A stretch of DNA of 64,000 nt from Pseudomonas sp. LS.1a (GTDB taxonomy: Bacteria > Pseudomonadota > Gammaproteobacteria > Pseudomonadales > Pseudomonadaceae): assembly GCF_022533585.1 (NCBI RefSeq), contig NZ_CP092827.1, positions 5,550,001-5,614,000 on the forward strand, read 5' to 3'. Under the pieces are notes generated by a model. That model worked only from the letters and a program-made list of their open reading frames with translations. It was not told the DNA's origin and did not search any database. Below are positions 8,324 through 17,176 of this stretch, piece after piece (the first letter of the stretch is position 1; each line of letters opens with the position of its first letter). A program made the translations under genes and the position numbers.

Positions 8324-9312
8324 GCGCCGCCCAGGCCCTCAGGCTGCAACCCGATGACGTTGTGCATGGCCACCAGCTCCAGCAGTGAACGGGACTGCAT
8401 CTTGTTCATGATGTTCTTCTTGTGCACCTTGGTCGTCACCTCGCTGGTGCCGATCTGCCTGGCGATCTGCTTGTGCGACAGGCCGCCGACCACCAACGAG
8501 AACACCTGGCGCTCGCGCTGGGTCAGGCGCTGGTATTTTTCCTCGACCTGCCGCGCATGGCGCCACTTGCGCCCTTCGGCCACGGCACGTGTGCGCACCG
8601 CCTGCAACAGTGTCAGCAGCTGGTCTTCGTCGAACGGCTTGGTCAGGAACTCCACGGCCCCGGCGCGCATGGCCTGGACGGTCATCGGGATGGTACCGAA
8701 GCCGGTCATGAACACGATCGGCCAGGGCAGCGCCAGCCGGCGCAGCGCGTCCTGCACCTCCAGGCCGCTGGTATCGGGCAGGTGCATGTCCAGCAACAGG
8801 CAGGCATAGGGGGTTTCCAGGCGGGCCTCGAACAGTGCCTCGGCACTGGCGAACAAATGATGCGGGATGTCCTGCGAGCGCAGCAGACGGCCCAACGCCG
8901 TGCGCACCGACGGGTCGTCATCCACCACCAGCACCGGCACGTTCAAGCGCTCATCGAACAGCTCGACAGTGTCGGCCACAGCGCACAACGGCGACTTGTC
9001 CAGCGCCTTGCCAGGTACTTCGAGGCTGATCTCGGCGGCCAGGCGGTAGCCCCGGCGCGGCACGGTCTGGATCAGGCCGCGGTCGCCAAAGGCCTTGCGC
9101 AGCAAAGACACCTGCACCTGCAAGTTGTTGTCCTCGACCACCGTGCCGGCCCATACCTGGCTGAAGAATTCCTCCTTGCCGACCACCCGGCCATTGGCCC
9201 TGATCAGCGTGGCCAGCACCTCGAAGGCACGCCCGCCCAACAGGACCGGTTTGCCGTCAACAAAGGCTTCGCGCCGCTCCAGCGACACCTGGGCATTACC
9301 GATTCGGATCAT
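8320..9312 (-). CDS. Response regulator with two DNA-binding domains (winged helix - REC - LuxR HTH)
   Basis: This 330-residue protein has three domains. Residues 1-92 form an OmpR/PhoB-type winged helix with the full wing (VWAGTVVEDNNLQVQVSLLRK, TVPRRGYRL). Residues about 127-240 form a receiver (VLVVDDDPSVR, phospho-Asp in LLLDMHLPDTSG, TGFG, LTKPFDEDQ). Residues about 265-325 form a LuxR/NarL HTH (LTQRERQVFSLVVGGLSHKQIARQI). Having DNA-binding domains at both ends is unusual. The ATG at 9312 follows AGGA; 23 extra upstream codons are not part of the winged helix. It is divergent from the sensor kinase and has a palindromic motif at 9383-9405 shared with ycaC copy 1. Confidence 0.9.
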   Translation of the reverse strand: MIRIGNAQVSLERREAFVDGKPVLLGGRAFEVLATLIRANGRVVGKEEFFSQVWAGTVVEDNNLQVQVSLLRKAFGDRGLIQTVPRRGYRLAAEISLEVPGKALDKSPLCAVADTVELFDERLNVPVLVVDDDPSVRTALGRLLRSQDIPHHLFASAEALFEARLETPYACLLLDMHLPDTSGLEVQDALRRLALPWPIVFMTGFGTIPMTVQAMRAGAVEFLTKPFDEDQLLTLLQAVRTRAVAEGRKWRHARQVEEKYQRLTQRERQVFSLVVGGLSHKQIARQIGTSEVTTKVHKKNIMNKMQSRSLLELVAMHNVIGLQPEGLGGA

Positions 9313-9382
9313 GGCTTCCTCGCGCGGGCACAGGCGTATTCGCAGCCCCGCCAGCCTAGGCCTGCGTACGCATTCAGACAAT

Positions 9383-9405
9383 TATCCCGAGGGATAGGTT
9401 GGCTT
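9383..9405. promoter_or_regulatory. Palindromic motif upstream of the dual-domain regulator
   Basis: A perfect dyad TATCCC-GA-GGGATA is followed by GGTTGGCTTGAGG, about 71 bp before the regulator ATG. Almost the same block occurs at 15395-15423 before ycaC copy 1. Confidence 0.6.
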
Positions 9406-9551
9406 GAGGACTATACAAAAGCCCGCCAGCCCCCAGGGGACGATAACGGACAACAGCGTGCCCGTTCCTGCCAGGCCGGCTGCAGCCCGCATCCGTACTG
9501 GGCCGGCTGCGTATACTCGCGCTTCATGATGTCGCTAGCAGGGGGTGCTTT

Positions 9552-12500
9552 ATGCTCGATGAACGCCTTGCCCACAGGCCCATCGATTACGACCAGTCGG
9601 TGGATGAGGGCTGGCTGAACCGGTGCGATATCAGCGCGCTCGGCCAGGAAGGTGAGCTCAGCTACTTCCGTCTTCAAGACCCTGCCACCCACCAGGCCTG
9701 GATAGCCGTACGCGCCCCGCGCGAGGCCCCAGCCGCCTGCCAGCGCCTGGAGCGTGACTACCGCCTGCAACTGGACCCGCAGTGGGCGGTGATCCCCTCG
9801 GCGTTCGTACGTTCGGCCGAAGGCCCGCTGCTGGTGTACCCGGCCGACCGCTCCCTCGCTGACCTGATCGCTGAAGGCCCGACGGCCCTGGCGCCGTTTC
9901 TCGAGATCGCGGTGAACGCGGCCAATGCCTTGGCCCAGGCGCACGAACGCAATGTACTGCACGGCGCGCTGCAGCCCGAGCATGTGTGTCTGCACGCCAA
10001 TCAGCGAGTGCGGCTGGGCTGCTTTCGCGCCGACCCGGCGGAGCTGATCAGCGAACAGGGCACCCCGCTCGGCAACTGGGCGTACCTGGCGCCGGAACAG
10101 GTCTGCCCGCACGGCAGCAGCAGCGACCGACGCAGCGACATCTATGCCCTGGGCGCGATCCTCTACCAGCTACTGCTGGGCGAACTGCCGCTGGCCGGGC
10201 GCGACACCCAACACTGGCGCCAGCTGCACGCCGGCGTGCAGCCGCGGGCGGCCTGCGAAGTGGACAGCAATGTGCCGCAACCCCTCAGCCGAATCCTGGC
10301 CAAGGCCTTGGCCAAAGAGCCGGACGCCCGCTACCAGAGTGCCCGCGCCCTGGCGGTGGACCTGGCCCACTGCCAGCGGCAGTGGGATGCCAGCAAGACC
10401 ATGGAGGCCTTCGAACCAGGCTGTGCCGACCCGGTCACGCCCAGCCGTGCACGCCTGTATGGCCGCTGCGCCGAACAGAAAGCCATTGCCATGCTGCTCA
10501 AGGCCCTGCGCCGCGACAGCAATCCACATGCCCTGTTCATCAACGGCGCCGCCGGCATGGGCAAGTCGAGCCTGGTCGAGGCAGCTCTCAAGGCCAACGC
10601 CAAAGGCTACTGGGCCATCGGCAAGTGCAACAGCGTTGCCCAGTCCGTGTCCTACGCGCCCTGGGTCGAAATTCTCGGCGCGCTGACCACCCAGTTGCTG
10701 GCCAAGAACAGCCAGGACCTCGACACCCTGCGCCGCGAGATCCTGCGCCGCATCAAAGGCCATGGCCGACTGCTCGGCAAGCTGGCGCCAGACCTGCACC
10801 TGATCCTCGGCCCCCTGCCCGATCTGCCGGCCAAGCCCACGCGCCTGGCACTGCAGAAGGAGCAGCGCGCGATCGTCGAATTCCTGCAGGTGTTCAGCCG
10901 CCCCGGCCAGCCGCTGGTGCTGTTCTTCGATGACCTGCAGTGGGCCGACGACGCCAGCCAGCAGCTGCTGGCGCAACTGCTCGCTCACGCACCCGGCAAC
11001 CTGTTGCTGATCTTCGCCCGGCGCAATGATGCGCCAGCCGGCAGTACACCCCTTGCCCTACCAGCAACGGTGCGCAGCACCACACTGAACCTGCAGCCCC
11101 TGGGCGTTGGGGCGGTAACCGAGCTGATCGGCGAGCGCTACCACGTCGGCCCCGAGGACGCATTTCAGGTGGCCGAACTGGTGCACGGCAAGACGGCGGG
11201 CAACCCGTTCTTCATCAATCAGATCCTCCGGGCCATGGTGGAGGACCAGCTGTTCACCTTCGACACCCAGGCCATGCGCTGGTCATGGTGCCTGCAGGCC
11301 GTGGCCCGCCATCGCTATTCCGACAATGTCGCCGACCTGCTGATCCACCGCCTGGCGCGCCTGCCGGCACCGCAGCGCGACCTGCTGCGGGTGGCTGGCG
11401 CTGCGGGCAGCCGTTGCGATGAACGCCTGCTTCACCAAGTCCTCGCCAAAGTGCCCGGCGAACCGTTGAAAGCCTTGATTGGCGCGGGTTTCCTGCAAAC
11501 GGGCCAGAACGGCCTGGGCTTCGCCCACGAGCGGGTGATGGAGGCCGCGTACGCTCTCACGCCCGAGCACGAGCGTGCCTCGCTGCATGCACATATTGCC
11601 CTGTCCATGCGCCACGCCTGGCGAGATGACTTGCACGAGGTGCTGTTCGAGCTCGCCAACCAGCTGCAACGCGCCAGCCCATACGGGTTTGCAGCGGACG
11701 ACTGCGAAGCGTTCCTGCAGCTTTTACGCGAAGCAGCATCACGCGCCCGCGACGACGGCGCCTTCGAGCAGGCCGCTGGCTACCTGCATACGGCCGAGCA
11801 GTTGCTGCACCACGGCGCCACGTTGGAAAGCCGCGCCACGCATGGCTTTGCCATCGCCTGCATGGCGACGGAGTGCGACATGCAACTGTCGCGAATGATC
11901 GCGGCCGAGGCCCGCATCACTGAATGCCGCCAGCGCGCACGCTCGGCGCTGGACCAGGCGCGGGTGTGCCGGCTGCAGGCTCTGCTGTACACCTTGCGCG
12001 GCGACTATCAGGCGGCCATCGACAGCGCCCTCTCCGGCCTGGACTTGCTGGGTACAAGCCCGGTGCGGGGGGGCGACTGGCAACAGATCGAAGCCAGTCA
12101 TGCCCGGGTACAGGCGCTGGTCGAACAGAAAGGCCGGCACTGCCTGGAGTCGCTGCCGTGCACCGATTCGGAGGAAGTGACGGTTGCGATCAGCCTGCTG
12201 GCCACCCTGTCGTCATCGTTTTTCGTAAAGGACGACATCTGCTTCCTGCACCTGGCCAAGCTCATGGAGCTGTCGCTGCTGCACGGCGTTGCCCCGGGCA
12301 GCACCTACGGCATGGCCTGGTACGGGGTGATGATTGCCGAGCATTTCGGCGCCTACCATGACGGCCATGCCTGTTGCCTGGCCGCGCTCAAGCTGATCGA
12401 GCGGCACGGTTTCGAGGCTGACCTGACCAGCGCGCTACTGGCCCTGGACCAGGTCAGCGCCTGGACCTCGCCCATGGAGTTCGCCCGCCGCACCGCGCTG

Positions 12501-14600
12501 GACGCGGTCGACTCGGTGCGCCTGAGCGGCGACCTGGCGATGAGCTGCTATGCCTGCAACCACCTGGTTTCCGACTCGCTGTTCATGGGCCGCTGCCTGC
12601 CGGACGTGGTCGAGGAAGTGGCGCAAGGCCTGGCCACCGTACGCCGCCATGGCTACCGCGATATCGAGCAGATCCTGCAGGCCCAGCAAGCATTCATCGC
12701 CAACTTGAGCGGCACGCCCTGCCCGGCCGCGGGCGCAGTCTCGAAATCGCCCACCACGCGGTTCTTCCAGTACCTGCTGGCCGGCATGAGCGCCTTCTAT
12801 CTGGGCAATATCCCGCAGGCCATGCGCAACCTGGCACTGGCCGGAGACAACACCTGGGCGGCACCGGCGCACATCAACCTGGCCGACTATCACCTGTTCC
12901 GCGGCCTGGCCCTGGGCAGCCCCGAGGCCGCTGGCAGCCTGGCCGACAAGCTGCGCGAGCTGCAGGCCCTGCGCGAGCGCTTCGACCGCTGGGCCAGCTT
13001 CAACCCGGCCACCTTCCGCAACAAGCTGTTGCTGATCGAAGGCGTGATCGCCAAGCTCGAGGGCGACGGCCTGGCCGCCATCCGCTGCTTCGACCAGGCA
13101 CAGATCGCCGCCACCGCCGCCGGTTTCATCCACGAGCAGGCGCTGGCCCACGAACAGCTGGCCGAGGTGTGCATCCCCAGCGGCCTGATCTCCGGCGCCA
13201 ACCTGCACCTGCGTATTGCCCGTGACTGTTTCCATATCTGGGGCGCGACCGGCAAGGTGCACCAGCTGGAGGCTTTGCACCCGTTCCTGCGCACCCAGCC
13301 GATCCAGGAAACCTACCGCGCCACCCACCAGGCCAAGCTAGACCTGGAAGTCGGCATCGAAGCAGCACGGGCACTGTCCGAGGAAGTGCTGCTTGAAGGC
13401 CTGATCGAAACCCTGATGGGCCACCTGACCCAGCACTCCGGCGCCGATCATGGTGCGCTGTTGATCGTCAGCGGCGCCGAATTCCAGATGGCTGCCCTCG
13501 CCCACATCGACGACGGCGGGCTGCACGTAAGCATGGACGACTGCCAGAAGTTCATGACCCAGGCGCCGCTGTCGATCGTCAACGCCACCATGCGCACCAA
13601 GAAGCCGCTGGTGCTCAATGATGCCCAGCGCGATTGCCCCGAGGCCTTCCGCGAGCAGCTGCAGGCGCGCAACGCCCGTTCGGTGCTATGCCTGCCGCTG
13701 GTGATCCAGGGCGTGCTGATCGGCCTGGTGTACCTGGAAAACCGCCTGGTGCCGAACCTGTTCGGTGGCCAGCGCCTGGCCATGCTGGAAATTCTCGCCT
13801 CGCAGGCGGCAGTGTCGCTGCAGACTGCCAAGTTCTACACGCGCCTGGCCGAAGACAACCAGACCCGCGCCCAGATGGAGGCCGAGTTGCGCCGCTCCCG
13901 TGCGGAGTTGGCGCGCGCCGCGCAACTGCAGGTGATGAACGAGCTGTCGGCGTCCATCGCACACGAGATCAGCCAGCCGCTGCTGGGCATCGCTTCCAAC
14001 GCCGCTGCCAGCCTGCGCTGGCTGAAGCGCGCCAAGCCCGACCTGGAAGAGGCGATTGCCGGTCTGGAGGACATCCGCAACGACAGCGAACGGGCCGCCA
14101 ACATCGTGCGTGCGCTGCGCTCACTGGCCAAGCAGTCACCAATGCAACTCAAGGCGGTGAAGCTGGACGAACTGGTCCGCGAAGTGGTGCGCCTGACCTC
14201 GGCCGATGCCGCCAAGGGCACGGTGGAAGTGCAGACGCGGTTGCAGGCAGGGGTGAGCGTGATGGCCGACCCGGTGCAGTTGCAGCAGTTGGTGTTCAAC
14301 CTGATTACCAATGGCCTGGAGGCGCTGGCGGGGTATCGCAGCGATGGGGTGCTGCGCATTGCGTTGGCGGTGGTCGGGGATGATGTGGAGGTCTGCGTGG
14401 ACGACAACGGGCCGGGGATAGCTGCGGATGAGCGTGAGCGGGTGTTCGATGCGTTTCATACCACCAAGATCGGCGGCATGGGGATGGGTTTGGCAATCTG
14501 CAGCTCGGTGGTGCAGGCCCATGGAGGGGAGTTGCAGGCGCTGGTGTCGGAGCTGGGCGGGTGCCGGATTCGCTTTACGCTGCCTGTGAATCCTTCCTGA
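9552..14600 (+). CDS. Giant multidomain sensor: pseudokinase - AAA/STAND-like ATPase - GAF - histidine kinase
   Basis: The protein is 1682 residues. Residues about 20-275 have a Ser/Thr-kinase fold (YLAPEQ, SDIYALGAILYQLLLGELPL), but the HRD catalytic loop reads HGA at 137-139 and no DFG is visible, so it should be a pseudokinase. Residues about 300-560 form an ATPase with Walker A GAAGMGKSS (Lys338) and Walker B LFFDDLQWADD (Asp460-461). A long helical, TPR-like stretch runs to about 1230, then GAF at about 1280-1430. The HisKA has phospho-His1471 in SIAHEISQPL, and the HATPase has NLITNGLEAL, DDNGPGI and GMGMGLAI. No membrane segments are seen. It is divergent from its likely response regulators at 7955-9312, and the signal is unknown. 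Confidence 0.9.
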   Translation: MLDERLAHRPIDYDQSVDEGWLNRCDISALGQEGELSYFRLQDPATHQAWIAVRAPREAPAACQRLERDYRLQLDPQWAVIPSAFVRSAEGPLLVYPADRSLADLIAEGPTALAPFLEIAVNAANALAQAHERNVLHGALQPEHVCLHANQRVRLGCFRADPAELISEQGTPLGNWAYLAPEQVCPHGSSSDRRSDIYALGAILYQLLLGELPLAGRDTQHWRQLHAGVQPRAACEVDSNVPQPLSRILAKALAKEPDARYQSARALAVDLAHCQRQWDASKTMEAFEPGCADPVTPSRARLYGRCAEQKAIAMLLKALRRDSNPHALFINGAAGMGKSSLVEAALKANAKGYWAIGKCNSVAQSVSYAPWVEILGALTTQLLAKNSQDLDTLRREILRRIKGHGRLLGKLAPDLHLILGPLPDLPAKPTRLALQKEQRAIVEFLQVFSRPGQPLVLFFDDLQWADDASQQLLAQLLAHAPGNLLLIFARRNDAPAGSTPLALPATVRSTTLNLQPLGVGAVTELIGERYHVGPEDAFQVAELVHGKTAGNPFFINQILRAMVEDQLFTFDTQAMRWSWCLQAVARHRYSDNVADLLIHRLARLPAPQRDLLRVAGAAGSRCDERLLHQVLAKVPGEPLKALIGAGFLQTGQNGLGFAHERVMEAAYALTPEHERASLHAHIALSMRHAWRDDLHEVLFELANQLQRASPYGFAADDCEAFLQLLREAASRARDDGAFEQAAGYLHTAEQLLHHGATLESRATHGFAIACMATECDMQLSRMIAAEARITECRQRARSALDQARVCRLQALLYTLRGDYQAAIDSALSGLDLLGTSPVRGGDWQQIEASHARVQALVEQKGRHCLESLPCTDSEEVTVAISLLATLSSSFFVKDDICFLHLAKLMELSLLHGVAPGSTYGMAWYGVMIAEHFGAYHDGHACCLAALKLIERHGFEADLTSALLALDQVSAWTSPMEFARRTALDAVDSVRLSGDLAMSCYACNHLVSDSLFMGRCLPDVVEEVAQGLATVRRHGYRDIEQILQAQQAFIANLSGTPCPAAGAVSKSPTTRFFQYLLAGMSAFYLGNIPQAMRNLALAGDNTWAAPAHINLADYHLFRGLALGSPEAAGSLADKLRELQALRERFDRWASFNPATFRNKLLLIEGVIAKLEGDGLAAIRCFDQAQIAATAAGFIHEQALAHEQLAEVCIPSGLISGANLHLRIARDCFHIWGATGKVHQLEALHPFLRTQPIQETYRATHQAKLDLEVGIEAARALSEEVLLEGLIETLMGHLTQHSGADHGALLIVSGAEFQMAALAHIDDGGLHVSMDDCQKFMTQAPLSIVNATMRTKKPLVLNDAQRDCPEAFREQLQARNARSVLCLPLVIQGVLIGLVYLENRLVPNLFGGQRLAMLEILASQAAVSLQTAKFYTRLAEDNQTRAQMEAELRRSRAELARAAQLQVMNELSASIAHEISQPLLGIASNAAASLRWLKRAKPDLEEAIAGLEDIRNDSERAANIVRALRSLAKQSPMQLKAVKLDELVREVVRLTSADAAKGTVEVQTRLQAGVSVMADPVQLQQLVFNLITNGLEALAGYRSDGVLRIALAVVGDDVEVCVDDNGPGIAADERERVFDAFHTTKIGGMGMGLAICSSVVQAHGGELQALVSELGGCRIRFTLPVNPS

Positions 14601-14601
14601 G

Positions 14602-14711
14602 CCTGTACCGGCCCTTTCGCGGGTGAACCCGCTCCCACAGGGAGAGTGCACAGCCTGAAAACTGCACGGTTCCTGTGGGAGCGGGCGTGCCCGCGAAGAG
14701 GCCGGTACAGG
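14602..14711. repeat. REP pair (inverted)
   Basis: Two inverted REP cores (GGGTGAACCCG and GGGCGTGCCCGC centres) lie between the convergent sensor gene and ycaC copy 1. Confidence 0.88.
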
Positions 14712-14717
14712 TTCACA

Positions 14718-15344
14718 TCAACGGGCGCTCAAGGCCGCATAGCTGTTCATCAGGTTGCGGTAGTTGGGAATGCGCTGCGACAGCAGGTTACCCAGCCCTT
14801 CGATGTCGTTGCGCCAGTCGCGGTGCAGCTCACAGGCCACCGAGAACCAGTTCATCATCTGTGCACCCGCCTGGGTCATGCGCACCCAGGCCGCCTGCTG
14901 CACGGTTTCGTTGAAGGTGCCCGAAGCATCGGTCACCACGAACACTTCAAAACCTTCTGCCAGCGCCGACAGGGTCGGGAACGCCACGCACACATCGGTC
15001 ACCACGCCGGCGATGATCAGCTGCTTGCGGCCAGTGGCCTTGATCGCCTTGACGAAGTCTTCGTTGTCCCAGGCGTTGATCTGGCCAGGGCGGGCAATGT
15101 AAGGCGCATCCGGGAACATCTCTTTCAGCTCGGGCACCAGCGGGCCGTTCGGGCCTTGCTCGAAGCTGGTGGTGAGGATGGTCGGCAGGCCGAAGAACTT
15201 GGCCAGATCGCCCAGGGCCAGCACGTTGTTCTTGAACTCGTTGGGCGAGAAGTCCTGCACCAGCGAGATCAGGCCGGTCTGGTGGTCGACCAGCAGCACC
15301 ACTGCGTCGTCTTTGTTCAGGCGCTTGTAATCGGGTTGGCTCAT
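14718..15344 (-). CDS. ycaC: YcaC-type cysteine hydrolase, copy 1
   Basis: This 208-residue protein of the isochorismatase-like superfamily strongly resembles E. coli YcaC (NKDDAxVLLVDHQ, ILTTSFEQGPNGPL, INAWDNEDFVKA, FVVTDASGTFN, ACELHRDWRNDI). The triad is Asp in LLVDHQ, Arg in YIARPG and Cys in VTDVCVAF. YcaC forms octameric rings and its physiological substrate is unknown. The ATG at 15344 has an AAGGAG site. It differs clearly from copies 2 and 3 (for example SPNEFKNN, KEMFPD, NETVQQAAW) and lacks their promoter motif. Instead, 51 bp upstream lies the motif shared with the dual-domain response regulator. Confidence 0.9.
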   Translation of the reverse strand: MSQPDYKRLNKDDAVVLLVDHQTGLISLVQDFSPNEFKNNVLALGDLAKFFGLPTILTTSFEQGPNGPLVPELKEMFPDAPYIARPGQINAWDNEDFVKAIKATGRKQLIIAGVVTDVCVAFPTLSALAEGFEVFVVTDASGTFNETVQQAAWVRMTQAGAQMMNWFSVACELHRDWRNDIEGLGNLLSQRIPNYRNLMNSYAALSAR

Positions 15345-15394
15345 CGGGGTGACTCCTTGGGTTGGGAAAACGGGCCGGCACTGTCTACAAGGGG

Positions 15395-15423
15395 CTATAC
15401 CGGCGGATAGGTTCGGCTTAAGG
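15395..15423. promoter_or_regulatory. ycaC copy 1 upstream motif, matching the 9383-9405 block
   Basis: CTATACCGGCGGATAG (an imperfect dyad) is followed by GTTCGGCTTAAGG. It aligns with the block before the response regulator over about 27 positions with one 1-nt gap, and it overlaps the stop codon of the upstream AraC gene. Confidence 0.6.
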
Positions 15424-15780
15424 GTGGACCTGCGCCTGACGCCAGGCCTTGGGCGGCTGGCCGACCAGGCGGCTGAAGGCACGGGTGAAATGGGCCTGAT
15501 CGCAGAAGCCGCATTCCAGGCTCACGTGGGTGATCGGCGCCTCGGTGGCAAGCAGGCGCTTGGCCTTTTCCATGCGCGCCAGCAGGCGCCAGGCCTGGGG
15601 CGATAGGCCAGTGTTGACCTTGAACGCACGGGAGAAGTGACTACGGGTGAGGTTGCATACCCCGGCGATTTCGATGATTGACAACGAGCTGTGCAGCATC
15701 AGTTCCTTGGCCCGGCGCAACCGCGCAGGCGTCAGTGCGCCGACGGTTTGCTGCGGCGCTTGGGGCTTCCCGGGGTGCAT
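15418..15780 (-). CDS. Short AraC-family regulator (HTH domain only)
   Basis: This 120-residue protein is almost only the double-HTH AraC domain. The first HTH is LSIIEIAGVCNLTRSHFSRAFKVNTGLSPQAWRLL; the second is APITHVSLECGFCDQAHFTRAFSRLVGQPPKAW. There is no sensory domain. ATG 15780 is chosen because AGGAGAG precedes it at good spacing, whereas an earlier start at 15867 has no site. It is 73 bp upstream of ycaC copy 1 on the same strand and divergent from the GlxA-type regulator. It may control ycaC or the neighbour, but no effector-binding domain hints at the signal. Confidence 0.82.
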   Translation of the reverse strand: MHPGKPQAPQQTVGALTPARLRRAKELMLHSSLSIIEIAGVCNLTRSHFSRAFKVNTGLSPQAWRLLARMEKAKRLLATEAPITHVSLECGFCDQAHFTRAFSRLVGQPPKAWRQAQVHP

Positions 15781-15960
15781 GGCGACTCTCCTGTTCAATG
15801 CAGAAAGTCTCGCCCCCGGCACATGACAAAGTCCTGAGCCAAACCTGAATAGTTGTGAATTGTGCACTGCTGGCCCTGGCCGTTTTGCCGATACCTTAAG
15901 ATGCGTTTCGTATTCAGCTTCAGGCCGCTAATGGCGGCCGGCATTCAAGGCAAAAGAGCC

Positions 15961-16935
15961 ATGCAGGAAAAATCCGCCCACCGCACCGTGGCCATGGTGC
16001 TGTTCAATGATGTGCTGCTACTGGATGTCACCGGCCCCATGGATGCCTTCGCCATCGCCAACCGGTTCTTGCCTGCCGAGCGGCAATACCGGTTGCTGAC
16101 CTTGGCCGAGGGGCAAACGGCGGTGCGCGGCTCATGCGGACTGAAAGTGGTAGCCGACCTGCGCCTGGAGGACTTGCCGGAGGCCGTCGACCTGTTGCTG
16201 GTGCCAGGCGGCCCAGGGGCCTATGACATCACCCTGCCAGGCATCGAGCGCTGGCTGCCCCAGGCCGTGCGCCGGGCCAGACGCTTCGGCGCCATCTGCA
16301 CCGGGGTATTCCTGCTGGGCAGGGCCGGGCTGCTGGATGGCTATCGCTGCACCACCCACTGGAACTACCTGGAACGCCTGACACAGGCGTTCCCCGAGGC
16401 CAAGGTCGAGACCGAGCAGATCTACGTGATCGATCGCTGCCTGATTACCTCGGGCGGCATCACCGCTGGCATCGACCTGGCACTGGCGGTGGTGGCCGAG
16501 GATCACGGCAAGGCGCTGGCCCTGGAAGTGGCCAAGGTGTTGCTGGTCGCCCGCCATCGCCAGGGCGGGCAAACACCTTACGGGCCACTGCTGGCGGCTA
16601 TACCGAGGGACGATTCGCCGATTGCCCGGGTGCAGGCGTACATCGTCGACCATATCGAGCAAGCCTTCACCGTGCAGAAGATGGCCGACCTGGTGGCCAT
16701 GAGCGGGCGCAACTTTGCCCGTACCTTTCAGCGCGAGGTGGGGATCACGCCGCTGCAGTACGTGCAGAATGCACGGATCGACAGGGCGCGCAAGCTGCTG
16801 GAAGGCAGCGACCTTCCGTTGAAGGTGGTGGCGGCGCAGTGCGGGTTTGGCAGTGACCGGCACATGAGAAAGGTGTTCTGCGAGCGGATTGGCATGACGC
16901 CGGCGCAGTATCGGGCGCAGTTTGGTGGCAGTTGA
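15961..16935 (+). CDS. GlxA-family transcriptional regulator (DJ-1/PfpI domain + AraC HTH)
   Basis: This 324-residue protein has an N-terminal class I glutamine-amidotransferase-like domain (residues about 10-190): LLLDVTGPMDAFAIAN, LLLVPGGPGAYD, and a nucleophile-elbow Cys in GAICTGVFLLGRAGLL. The C-terminal AraC domain (about 215-320) contains FTVQKMADLVAMSGRNFARTF and KVVAAQCGFGSDRHMRKVF. In this family the DJ-1 domain senses a metabolite and usually has no hydrolytic role; relatives control carnitine, arginine or glycine-betaine catabolism. The target here is unknown. ATG 15961 gives the family N-terminus. It is divergent from the short AraC gene. Confidence 0.88.
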   Translation: MQEKSAHRTVAMVLFNDVLLLDVTGPMDAFAIANRFLPAERQYRLLTLAEGQTAVRGSCGLKVVADLRLEDLPEAVDLLLVPGGPGAYDITLPGIERWLPQAVRRARRFGAICTGVFLLGRAGLLDGYRCTTHWNYLERLTQAFPEAKVETEQIYVIDRCLITSGGITAGIDLALAVVAEDHGKALALEVAKVLLVARHRQGGQTPYGPLLAAIPRDDSPIARVQAYIVDHIEQAFTVQKMADLVAMSGRNFARTFQREVGITPLQYVQNARIDRARKLLEGSDLPLKVVAAQCGFGSDRHMRKVFCERIGMTPAQYRAQFGGS

Positions 16936-16947
16936 GTATGCAGATTT

Positions 16948-17052
16948 CCTGTGCCGGCCTCTTCGCGGGTGAACCCGCTCCCACAGGTGTTGGGCAGGCT
17001 TGAAGACACCGCTGTACCTGTGGGAGCGGGTTCACCCGCGAAGAGCCAGCAC
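16948..17052. repeat. REP pair (inverted)
   Basis: Two REP cores with GGGTGAACCCG and GGGTTCACCCG centres and a 29-bp spacer lie after the GlxA-type gene. Confidence 0.88.
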
Positions 17053-17176
17053 GACTGTCACCTGATTCAGGACAATGTGTCTTCCTCGCAGCAGATTGTC
17101 TGGCACCCCCACATTCACCAGAATTGTCCGCCAAACTGATCTGACGCTGCCCCGGCAGCTCATGGAGTACGAGCCC

